Below, in pieces: positions 9,286 to 17,829 of a stretch of DNA of 64,000 bases. This stretch comes from JADFQT01 sp965216025 (GTDB lineage: Bacteria > Chloroflexota > Dehalococcoidia > Lucifugimonadales > UBA3495). The position numbers and the translations under genes were made by a program. A model generated the notes under the pieces. That model saw nothing but the letters and a program-made list of their open reading frames with translations, was not told where the DNA came from and ran no database searches. Location of the stretch: NCBI GenBank assembly GCA_965216025.1, contig CBDCEX010000013.1, positions 1 to 64,000 on the forward strand. The letters run 5' to 3'. Position 1 is the first letter of the stretch; the number at the start of each line of letters is the position of its first letter.

Positions 9286-10857
9286 TTAGCCTGCCGCGGA
9301 AGGCTCTAATTCCTGCTGGGGAGGAGCGGATTGAGGCAGTCCGGCTCCTTCGTTGGCATCCGCTGCCGGAAGATAGATCGTGAAAGTGCTCCCTTCGCCC
9401 TCCTGGCTTTGCACCTCGATCTCGCCGCCGCTGTCTTGAACAATCTTGTGGGTTATGTGCAAACCCAACCCGGTTCCTTTGCCAGCCGGCTTGGTGGTGA
9501 AAAATGCGTCGAAGATCCGGTCCAGGTTTTCCCGAGAAATCCCCCTTCCGGTATCGGCACAGGAAATCCAGGCCCGATCGGCCGCCATGCCGGTGCTTAC
9601 TGTTAATGTCTGGCCCGGCTCCATGGCATCAACCGCGTTGAGCACCAGGTTCATAAGGGCTTGCTGAAGCTGATTCGGCACGGCCCGGGTGGCGATCCGG
9701 TTGGGATGAAAAGCTCTGCGCACCCCAATGCCCCGCCCGTCCAAACGGTACGCTACCAGCCTCAGAGTACTTTCGGCAACCTGATTCAAGTCCACCAGCG
9801 CGGGAGTCCTCTCGTGTCGGGAGTAAACCAACATGCCTTGAACTACCCTGGCAATGCGCTCGGACATTTCGGAGATGACCGTCACATACTGCAACGCTTC
9901 AGGAGTTTTCAAGTGACTTTCCGGGCTGGACAACAGCAACTCGGTCATGCCAGCGATGGCGAAATTAGGATTGTTAACCTCATGGGCGACGCCGGCAGCC
10001 AGGGTGCCTACCGAGGCGAGTCTGCCCGACTGCAACAGCTGGGCTTGAGTTTCCTTCAACTCCTCCAGTTGGAGCCGGACCTCCTTGTACAACAGCGCCT
10101 TCTCAATCGCGGCGGCGGCTGATGCTCCGACCTGTTTCAGGAGATCTATTTCGTCGGTCGAAAAAGATCGCCCGGAGGCTTTGGGGCCCAACAGGAGTAA
10201 TCCAACCAATTCACCGCCGCATTTTAGGGGAAGGAAAAGGTCAATTTCCTGTTCCTGGATGAATTCGCGGCTTTTCCTGGGTCCCGCTTGCCAGTTGGAG
10301 AGGGCAAACATCTCGGGGGCCAAACAGAAATCATGTTGCTTGGTTAGGCTCTTTAGCCAAGGGGCCGGCCAATCAAAATTAGACGAAGGGGACGAGGTAC
10401 CTCCCACTTCTATAGCTGACCACGATGAATGGTTATGCCGGTCGGGTAGTACAAGAACCACCGGCGAGCACTCCATGGCTCGTTGAACCAGTGGGATCAG
10501 GGAACGAGAAAATTTATCCAAGTCGGTCAGGTTTTCCGTCCTGGCGTTGAACTGGTTCAGGTCTTGTAGTGCCTCCCAGCGGCGCCGGTAAAAAAGGCGG
10601 TCCATGCCGGCCCGGCTCTTGTGCAGCAGGGGCGAGAAGGTCATGTAGCCCAGGGCCATTAAACCAAGGCCCACGGCCACTGGCATGGTCGTCCAAAGGG
10701 AACCCATAGTTTTGTGCAGCAAGTAGGTGCCGATGGTTCCCAAGCCGGCTGCCACCGTCAGCACAACCAAAAATTCTATCCACCTGCGCCGCGCCACAGC
10801 CAGTTCGGCCAAGCGCCGTCGCTGGATGGCGATCTTGCTTCCAACGGGGATCAGCAT
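9286..10857 (-). CDS. Membrane sensor histidine kinase with GAF domain
   Basis: A 523-residue kinase. Two membrane segments lie near residues 27-46 and 57-76, then a linker, a GAF-like domain (about 120-255, with LLLLGPKASGRSF), a short coiled coil and the dimerisation H-box GVAHEVNNPNFAIAG (phospho-accepting His near 288). The C-terminal ATPase holds the N-box (QQALMNLVLNAVDAM), G1 (CADTGRGI) and G2 (GTGLGLHI) motifs. The start ATG has GGAGG nine bases upstream. Gene order and strand make it the likely partner of the response regulator at 5656-6363; before the IS66 insertion the gap would have been about 240 bp. Confidence 0.9.
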   Translation of the reverse strand: MLIPVGSKIAIQRRRLAELAVARRRWIEFLVVLTVAAGLGTIGTYLLHKTMGSLWTTMPVAVGLGLMALGYMTFSPLLHKSRAGMDRLFYRRRWEALQDLNQFNARTENLTDLDKFSRSLIPLVQRAMECSPVVLVLPDRHNHSSWSAIEVGGTSSPSSNFDWPAPWLKSLTKQHDFCLAPEMFALSNWQAGPRKSREFIQEQEIDLFLPLKCGGELVGLLLLGPKASGRSFSTDEIDLLKQVGASAAAAIEKALLYKEVRLQLEELKETQAQLLQSGRLASVGTLAAGVAHEVNNPNFAIAGMTELLLSSPESHLKTPEALQYVTVISEMSERIARVVQGMLVYSRHERTPALVDLNQVAESTLRLVAYRLDGRGIGVRRAFHPNRIATRAVPNQLQQALMNLVLNAVDAMEPGQTLTVSTGMAADRAWISCADTGRGISRENLDRIFDAFFTTKPAGKGTGLGLHITHKIVQDSGGEIEVQSQEGEGSTFTIYLPAADANEGAGLPQSAPPQQELEPSAAG

Positions 10858-11187
10858 GCTGCCACCCTCCGGGTTTCGGGACGGCTTGAAATGCTTGCTG
10901 ATAGTGGGGGTGGCGGAGATGCTTGATAAGAAGAGCGGGCTGGGAAATGGAAGAGGTAGGCGCGGGAGGAGGTTGGAGCCTTAACCGCGGGAGAATCGAT
11001 TATATGCGATCTTCGGTGAGGTCCCGAGGAACCAACATTAATGGCTGGAGGATAATGGCCGTTCCACGGTCGTTCCGAAGAGGTAACGACCGAAAACAAC
11101 TGGTTTGACAGAAACCCGGTAGCCGAAAAATGGTAGCCGCTCATCCAGCCTTTTCCGTCGGATCATGATTCGTGGCGGTGCATTATA
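10858..11187. other. Intergenic stretch without a recognisable gene
   Basis: Between the histidine kinase start and the left end of the IS630-like element. No open frame with family character and no clear hairpin was found. It probably holds the kinase promoter, which could not be assigned with confidence. Confidence 0.5.
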
Positions 11188-12357
11188 CCAATTCTGTTTA
11201 TAAGCGGCAGAGTTAAGCGTTGGGAAGTTGAGCCAAAGCCCGCTGGAGCCAGTCCCAACCTATCAGCCGCTTTAAGCGTGGTTTGTCAGCCTTCAGTTGC
11301 CGCAGCAGGTGTTCTATGGCCGACCTTTTGGCCTCTAGGGAAGGATATACCTCTCCTTCAATGTGCCGGCGCACTTCCTCAAAGACCCTTTCCGCTGGAT
11401 TCAACTCCGGCGAGTAGGCCGGTAGAGATATTCGCCCAAAGCCCAGCTGGCCCATGAGTTTACCTCTGTGACTGGGGGCTCCATCCCACACCACCCCATC
11501 CATAGGGCCACTGCTCAAATATGGGAACCAACTGTTGCTGGTTCATGCCCTGGGACCATCCCCAGTGTAGTTCACCCCGCCCCACGTCCACCGCCAGCAC
11601 CAAATAGCTCCAACGGAACACGATCTGCATCGGCTGGATAATCTTCTTCCCTTTCAGACCCCAGCGCCGCCGCACCTGCCCCCAGAGACCAAAACGCATC
11701 TCGTCACAGTGCCATAACCGGGAGGCAGTAGTCATTCCAGCCTGGCCCAAGGCATCCAGTAGGCCCCTTTTTTCCAGGCCATCTGCTGTTTTGCATCGGC
11801 TTTATCGGAATGGGGTCGGGGGACTTTCAACCCCAGCCCAAGCCCCTTCATCAGGGAATACATGCCTTTATAGGTATAACGCACCCCCCAGCGTCCCCAG
11901 ACCCACTCCTTTGCATCCCAGACCGTCCGGAACTGGCCCAGTTGCACCTTGGCCACCAGCGCTCTTTGCTGCAGCGGGTTTAGATAGGGCTTTTTGCCCT
12001 TGGCCTGGTGCCCTACCACCCGTCTCAGAACTTCGCCAAGTCCACCTCGTCGATACCACCTGAGCCACTGTTCCATGCTGCGGTAGGATGCCCCGGTCGT
12101 ATCCACTACATCCTGAATGCGTTTCCCCTGGCTCAGCTGCCAGAAGGCTTGCAGTCGGGTACGCCGTTGGGGATGTACCTCTTTCTGGTAAAGCTGTTTC
12201 AATTCCTCGCTGCTTTCTTGCCAGTCAACTTTCACTCCTTTTCCCATCCCTTCGTCCCTCACTCCTTGGCTATTTTCCCTTCATTTTATCTCCACTACAT
12301 ACACCATTACATACACCATCCTCCTACTCTTTCTCTCCCCTCTTTATTCAGAATTGG
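11188..12357 (-). mobile_element. IS630-family element (decayed)
   Basis: An 1170-bp element bounded by short inverted repeats: CCAATTCTG at 11188 and its complement CAGAATTGG ending at 12357. TA duplications lie at 11186-11187 and 12358-12359, as expected for IS630. It is different in sequence from the two IS630 copies at 36.3 and 49.2 kb. The transposase within is broken by two frameshifts. Confidence 0.75.
11213..12262 (-). pseudogene. IS630-family transposase, frameshifted
   Basis: Three overlapping frames add up to one transposase of about 345 residues. The first (to about 11750) has the helix-turn-helix part (GKRIQDVVDTTGASYRSMEQWLRWY). The second has the catalytic Asp region (WHCDEMRFGL). 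The third has VVWDGAPSHRG and the final SLPAYSPELNPAERVFEEVRR with the catalytic Glu. The first break is a -1 shift at a run of six A and four G, so it could be programmed. The second, near 11490, needs +1 and looks like a plain indel. The gene is probably dead. Confidence 0.82.
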
Positions 12358-12676
12358 TATTGTACCAAATTCCGCGGAAAAGTTAATAGCAATTATTCGC
12401 CCGATTCCTCCGAGTTTCCAACCGATTTTTGGACGAGAGGCCAAAAAGGATTGGCTTAAATCGCCTGGATGCCGAATGCCTGTAGCCCCCTTGTTATCAG
12501 GCTGGCTATCAGCAGACTGGTGACGATCGCGAGAAACAAAGTAGAGGGTCCTTTGAACATCTAGCACCTCAGTTACATCTACTGTAATCACCCTAGAGGA
12601 TCGGCCGAAAAGCACCCTGATCCAGGCTAGTCCGATATAATGGGCAGGAGAATTTAATGGGTGTGGGAGGCAGGGG
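12358..12676. other. AT-rich intergenic stretch, no gene seen
   Basis: Lies between the IS630 right end and the IS1182 transposase start. It is AT-rich compared with its surroundings and contains no supported reading frame. It presumably includes the left end of the IS1182 element, whose terminal repeat was not identified. Confidence 0.4.
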
Positions 12677-14200
12677 ATGCTGGGAAAACGCTCTAAACAG
12701 CTGGGGTTCCTGGAAGCGGACCATCTCTACCTGGACTATGTGGGTCGCGGCTCCTTCTACGGCTTCCTGGCCTCCCTGCGGGGTCAGCTATTTCGGGACG
12801 AAGATTTCGCCGAACTGTATTGCCCAGACAATGGCCGGGACAGCGTGCCTCCCAGTCTGGTGGCCACCGCGCTGTTGCTGCAAGCCTACGACAAAGTTAG
12901 CGACCTGGAAGCCAAGCAGAGGGCGGATTTCGATATCCGGTGGAAGGTGGCGTTGGGGATTGAGGTGGAGGACCGGCCATTTGCCAAGAGCACCCTGCAA
13001 CTGTTTCGAGCCCAGCTGATCCTCCACGACCAGGTGCGGTCCGTCTTTCAGCGCAGCCTCCAATTCGCCCGGCAGACCGGCTGCCTGAAAGGACGGCGGA
13101 TGAAGGTGGCGGTGGACACCACCTTCATTCTGGGCCGGGGAGCGGTCAAGGACACCTACAACCTGCTGGCCGACGGCATCGTCCAGGTGGTCCGGGCACT
13201 GGCCCAACTGGATGGGACCCGGGCCGAGGAGTGGGCCTTGAGACACGGCCTGGAGCTTTACTTTGGCTCCAGTGTGAAGGGAGAGGCGGGGATTGACTGG
13301 GACAACAAGAAGGAGCGGCAAGCCTTACTGCAGAAGATAGTAGCCGATGCTGACCTGGTATTGGAACTGGCCCGTCAGGCCCAAGGTAGATTTCCCGCAG
13401 ATAGTCCTGAGCGCCAGGCTATTGGAGAAGCAGCGGAACTCTTGGGGCAACTCCTCTTGCAAGATGTGGAACGGCAGGAAGATGGTCCGGCCCGGAAGGA
13501 TGGCGTAAGCCGGGACCGGGTCCCTTCGGCGCACGACCCGGAGATGCGCCATGGGCGCAAAAGCAGCAGCAAACGCTTCGACGGACATAAGGCTGCCGTG
13601 GTGGTGGATACCGATTCCCAACTAGTGACCGCGGTAGATATCCTGCCCGGCAATGCCGGTGACAACACCGGAGTCCTGGAACTGGTGGAGCAGAGTGAAG
13701 AGAACACGGGCATAGCTGTGGAGGAGACTATCGGGGATGCGGCCTATGGAGATGGCGGGACGCGGCAGGCCTTTGCCGATGCCGACCGGACGCTAATAGC
13801 CAAGGTGCCGGGTCGTCCCAGAAAAGAGGACTTCCAGATCGACCTGGCGGCCGGCACCGTCACCTGCCCAGCCGGTAATGTTACCCACACCTTGCGGACC
13901 TTCGGCACCCGGACCAACCGGTTGGGCCAGACCTATCCGGTCCAGAGTTTTCAATTCGACCCGGCGGTCGGTGGCGTATGGCCGCTGCGAGACCAATGCA
14001 TTGCCAGCAGCAAGGGCAAAGGCCGTTCGGTGACTCTCCACCCTCAGGAATCGCTCCTGCAACAAGCCCGGGCCTTCCAGCAGAGTGAAGATTTTGCCGA
14101 ATACCCTAGTCGGCGACAGGTATTCGAGCATCGCCTGGCTCGGCTGGTTCAACTGGGAGTCCGCCAATCTCGCTACTTTGGCCGGACTAGGAGGTCGTGA
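12677..14200 (+). pseudogene. IS1182-family transposase, 3'-truncated
   Basis: A 507-residue frame matching IS1182 transposases from the N-terminus (PDNGRDSVPPSLVATALLLQ, the Asp at VAVDTTFILGRGAVKDTYN, the second Asp region VEETIGDAAYGDGGTRQAF) to the late motif HRLARLVQLGVRQSRYFGRT. In intact members the protein continues some 25-40 residues past this motif. Here it stops after RRS where the sequence changes abruptly into an IS1380-type transposase, so the 3' end and right terminus are missing. The remainder is uninterrupted. Confidence 0.85.
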
Positions 14201-14820
14201 ACCTCCATGATCTGCTGGCGCCGGATCCACGGGCAGGACCTCAAATCGAGGGAGCTCCGCTATCAGCTCATGCTCTCCAAGGCGAAGAACCCCATAGCGC
14301 CCCGGCTAATACGGCCTACGGAGTGGCTTTCCCCGAAGCCCATCGTCTCCTATCATGACTTCGTCTACCAGGCCCAGAGCTGGAACGTTGCTCGGAGAGT
14401 GGTCTCTAAGGTGGAGTGGCACCAGGGAGAACTGTTTCCCAGAGTGGGCTTCATCGTCACCAATCTGAGCTATCCAAACATCGGGATAGTCCGCTTTTAC
14501 AATGGCCGAGGCACCGCGGAGCAATGGATAAAAGAAGGCAAGTACGCCCTGAACTGGACCAGGTTGTCCTGCCACAAGTTCGTGGCCAATCAGGTCAGGC
14601 TGGAGTTGTTCGTACTGGCTTACAACCTGGGCAACTTCATGAGAAGGCTAGCCTTACCGGAGGCAATGAAGCACTGGTCGTTGACCAGTCTGCAGACCAG
14701 GATGATCAAGACTGGAGGACGGTTGGTGCGCCATGCCGGAAGGCTGGTGTTTCAGCTTGCTGAGGTGCTCGTGAGCCGGGAAATGCTAGGCGGGATACTG
14801 GAACGAATTGGTCGGCTTAG

Positions 14821-16538
14821 CCCGAATCCACCGATGGACACGGATGGACAGCGTGAGGACAACGGAAGGGGGGTGAGGGAGTACAGGCGCGATAATCCGG
14901 GCTCGAACTTGGGTAGACGGGAGGTTGGCGGGCGGTCTGCAGGCGCTTTTGGGGGCGCCGATGGCGGCTTACAGTGGCTGTGGCGAGCGAGATGGCGGGA
15001 TAGGACACGGCAAGAGGCGCTCGCGGACTGGGCTAGCGCGAGTTTGCGGGGACGTTGGGTTGGCTGGCGGGTCAGTGGCGGACGGGCGCCGTCAGGGTGG
15101 GAGTGGAATGGCTCGCAGTCGGGCCAGGGCGCGGCTGAACTGCTCCTCCCAGGGCCAGCGCTTGGGAAGATGCAGGGTGATCCAGCGTGCCGAGCGGGTG
15201 AGCCGTCCGGCCAGGGCGAAGACCCGCCGCCGGAGGGTCTTGGTGGTCACGATCTGCTCACCCAGGCCGATGCGGGCTGTCCAGCGAGCCAGGTTGTGGG
15301 CCATCACCTGTACCGCCAGCCAGGCGCCGTTGGCGGCGAAGCGGCCCGAGGGGAGATGGTTCAGCCCGACGCCGTACTTGAGGTCGCGTATCGCATTCTC
15401 GATCTCGGCGTGGCGGCGGTGGTCAGCCTCCAGTTCCAGGGTCTCCCCGTCCCGGTCGGTGATGAAGCCGTGATAGCTGTAGGTGGCGAAGAGAGCCAGT
15501 TGAGAACCGGGCGCCGGCTTCACCCGCCGGACGATGAGCCGTACCGGCGCGGCATCCGGCTCACTCTGGAAGGGGGTGTAGGTGGTTTCGGCCACATCGG
15601 CGGCGCCGTCCATCCAGTAAGGAATCGGCGTCCAGGCATCTTCGGGTATCGCCTCGATGAGATTGTGCAGGCTTTTGTGCTGGCGGATGGTGATGGAGAA
15701 GCGGACATCCATCCGGCGGCAGACGGCGACCACGGCGTGGGTATAGAAGCCGCTGTCAGCCCGCATGGTGAGCTGCCCGCTGGCCCCGCCGCAGCGAACC
15801 CGGCTCACCGTCTCACGCAGGAAGTGGGCGGCGCCCCGGGCGGTGTTGGCCCGGCCCTCGCGCAGGCGGGCCATCAGCACGTCGCCGGTTCCGGCGGCGA
15901 CGGCCAGCAGTGGGTGATAGCCCCGCGCGCCGGTATAGCCGTGATGGCGGGCGCCCTCCTTGGCCAGTCCGTAAGGCTCGCAGATCGTCGAATCAAGGTC
16001 GATGGTGAATGGCGCGTCGCCGGGTCCGGCGCCGGCCTTCCAGGCCCGGGCCAGCAACTCGCGGCTCACCCCGTCCAGCTGGCGGACGTGGCCCCAGGTG
16101 AAGCTGCGCAGGAAGGTGCCCAGGGTGGATGGCGCTTTGACTACGCAGCCGGGAGCGCAGGCCGTCCTACCGGTGCGCAACGCATCGGCGTCGTCGATGC
16201 AGTCGCCGCCCGCCAGCGCCGAGGCGACCAGCGTCATTATCTTGTCGCCGGTGTTCGCCCGGCCCGGGGCCCGGCCCAGGTCCAGGTGCCGGTCAACCAG
16301 TTGGGAAAGGCCGAGGTGCAAGGCCAAGGTGGCGGGAAGAATCAGCCCGGCATTGTTGACCAGGCGGTGGTCGTCGAAGGCGATTTGGATGCGGTCGGGG
16401 TGGTTGCGTGGTAGCATCTATTGGGTGCTCCTTGTTTCTGGTCGGTTTTCTGTTTCAAAACCATTATCCCAGATTCAGAGGCGCACCCTTTTGTTTCTTC
16501 AGCAGGCCTCTCACACGCCCCCGTTCGGTGGATTGGGG
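14821..16538 (-). mobile_element. IS1380-family element, copy 1 (intact)
   Basis: A 1718-bp element with terminal repeats CCCGAATCCACCGA (left) and CCCCAATCCACCGA (right, complemented). It is flanked by a perfect 5-bp duplication CTTAG at 14816-14820 and 16539-16543. A second copy of the same element lies at 24835-26591 in the opposite orientation with its own duplication CTAAG, so the two are independent insertions into CTWAG-type sites. Only this copy has an intact transposase. Confidence 0.93.
15092..16417 (-). CDS. IS1380-family transposase (copy 1)
   Basis: A 441-residue transposase. The DDE features are visible as FTIDLDSTICEPYGLAKEG (first Asp), LTMRADSGFYTHAVV (second Asp) and the C-terminal RRHAEIENAIRDLKYGVGLNHLPSG (Glu region). 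The family ending LPKRWPWEEQFSRALARL is complete. The ATG at 16417 is shared with copy 2. About 270 bp of non-coding DNA separates its stop from the left terminus. No lesions are visible, so it could still be active and could have served as source for copy 2. Confidence 0.92.
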   Translation of the reverse strand: MLPRNHPDRIQIAFDDHRLVNNAGLILPATLALHLGLSQLVDRHLDLGRAPGRANTGDKIMTLVASALAGGDCIDDADALRTGRTACAPGCVVKAPSTLGTFLRSFTWGHVRQLDGVSRELLARAWKAGAGPGDAPFTIDLDSTICEPYGLAKEGARHHGYTGARGYHPLLAVAAGTGDVLMARLREGRANTARGAAHFLRETVSRVRCGGASGQLTMRADSGFYTHAVVAVCRRMDVRFSITIRQHKSLHNLIEAIPEDAWTPIPYWMDGAADVAETTYTPFQSEPDAAPVRLIVRRVKPAPGSQLALFATYSYHGFITDRDGETLELEADHRRHAEIENAIRDLKYGVGLNHLPSGRFAANGAWLAVQVMAHNLARWTARIGLGEQIVTTKTLRRRVFALAGRLTRSARWITLHLPKRWPWEEQFSRALARLRAIPLPP

Positions 16539-16559
16539 CTTAGGCTGGCTCCTGGCTAG

Positions 16560-16954
16560 TCCACTTTAGGAGCGTCGGGATTGGTTACGGTTACGGGGTC
16601 GCACAGGGCAAAAGAGCTTCCCAAGGGCGAGACTTGGGCGTAGACAAGCGGTTTGGGGCTTTTACGCTTGGCAGTACAGTGGTTGCCCTATGAAAGCGGG
16701 GACTTTGAGTGAATCAGGCCGCATTTGACGCCCTTGGAATGCGGGATTATATTTGGCGGTATCCCCGCGGGAGCTATATCCAGGAAAGGTGGTTTGATCT
16801 GGGGAATCCCGGCTGAGATTAAATCCCCGATCATCTATCGTGGAGATACCTGCCTTGAATTGGTGTTGGACGGTCTGTGACTTATGACCACCCGTCCTGT
16901 CCAATGGGCCAGCACGCCCGTTGGAGAAATAAGGACGAGACACGGAGGACGCTG
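16560..16954. other. Intergenic stretch, no gene recognised
   Basis: About 395 bp between the end of the IS1380 remnant and the membrane-protein gene. Short frames here lack family character. It presumably carries the promoter of the following gene, but no convincing promoter could be chosen. Confidence 0.4.
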
Positions 16955-17563
16955 ATGGCTCTGGGAGAATTGACGCTGGCAGAAGCGCTGGTGGTCTTGA
17001 AACCCTTGACGTTTTTCGTTATGGGGATGGCCATTTATGCGATTTTCATTTTCAATTTTTATCGGTTCTTGGGGCTAAAGGACTTGTTTGAGCTGAACTT
17101 GGAGCGCTATGAGCAGTCAAAGATGCCGGCGCTACGGATGACCATTCACTTCTTCTCCTACGTGGGGAAATATCTAATTTTCTTTCCTTTTGTGGCTTTC
17201 GCCTGGTTCGTTATATTGACCACGCTGCTGGCCTTCCTGGCCAGGCAACAATCAATCGAGAGTATCCTATTGGTAGCCATGGCCGTGCTCAGCGCGATCA
17301 GGATTACCGCCTACTACAACGAGGATTTGTCCCGAGACCTTTCCAAGATTCTGCCCTTCGCCCTTTTGGCCGTGTTTCTAATCGACCTATCCTACTTTTC
17401 CTTCTCCGCATCCATTGACGCCCTCCTATTGGCGCTTCTGAGTTGGGAAATCATCATCTATTATTTGGGGTTTGTCATAGCTTTGGAATTCATCATGAGA
17501 ATCACAACCCCAATCTTGAAACCCCTGTTCACTCTGGGCCGGGCCAATAAAAGGCTGACTTGA
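16955..17563 (+). CDS. Hypothetical multi-pass membrane protein
   Basis: A 202-residue protein with about five hydrophobic segments (roughly residues 15-38, 68-92, 100-116, 131-150 and 156-182) and short basic loops, ending in a basic tail (LGRANKRLT). The ATG at 16955 is preferred to a longer frame because GGAGG lies seven bases before it and it begins close to the first hydrophobic stretch. No domain was recognised and no function can be stated. It is followed at once by a terminator-like hairpin, so it is probably transcribed alone. Confidence 0.75.
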   Translation: MALGELTLAEALVVLKPLTFFVMGMAIYAIFIFNFYRFLGLKDLFELNLERYEQSKMPALRMTIHFFSYVGKYLIFFPFVAFAWFVILTTLLAFLARQQSIESILLVAMAVLSAIRITAYYNEDLSRDLSKILPFALLAVFLIDLSYFSFSASIDALLLALLSWEIIIYYLGFVIALEFIMRITTPILKPLFTLGRANKRLT

Positions 17564-17569
17564 AACAAT

Positions 17570-17603
17570 GGGAGGGCCCGCCCGTCAACTGCCCTCCCCT
17601 TTC
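17570..17603 (+). terminator. Probable Rho-independent terminator
   Basis: An eight-base GC-rich stem, GGGAGGGC (17570-17577) pairing with GCCCTCCC (17591-17598), with a 13-base loop and a short CTTT tail. It begins seven bases after the stop of the membrane-protein gene. The weak T tail keeps confidence moderate. Confidence 0.6.
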
Positions 17604-17829
17604 ATTGCTGACCTTGCCCGCCGGCCTTGATTGGCCTGGGCAGCAAGCGTTCAGCCTCACCCAATACCTGTGCAGCTTCGCACCGCTCCTCAGCAGCACC
17701 CATTCCCAAGCCCCGCTTACTTGCCTGGTGTATAATTCAGCCCAGGAAACCCGCTGAATGTCTTACGGCCCAGCCTTACGGCCCGAGCCTGGCAGTCAGA
17801 TGCTGGATTAACCCGGAGAGGTGGCAGTC

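Larger units (their letters stand above)
14207..16559 (+). pseudogene. IS1380-family transposase fragment (C-terminal part), interrupted
   Basis: The reading frame from about 14207 carries the C-terminal half of an IS1380 transposase: SKVEWHQGELFPRVGFIVTN, FYNGRGTAEQWIKEGK, WTRLSCHKFVANQVRLELF and LAYNLGNFMRRLALP. The N-terminal half is absent at the junction with the IS1182 fragment. A second, different IS1380 element is inserted at 14821-16538 in the final codons. Joining the sequence across it at the CTTAG duplication gives ERIGRLRLAPG and a TAG stop at 16557. It is a non-functional remnant. Confidence 0.85.

Noticed and set aside
11740..11775. Programmed frameshift in the decayed IS630 at the A6-G4 run
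   Set aside because: The codon setting (TGG AAA AAA GGG) does not give a clean X XXY YYZ heptamer, and a second unrelated frameshift follows, so decay is more likely.
14207..16414. A 735-codon plus-strand frame running through the IS1380 fragment and into the second IS1380 element
   Set aside because: Only its first 200 codons are real transposase; beyond 14820 it is antisense to the intact minus-strand transposase and is an artefact of GC-rich sequence.
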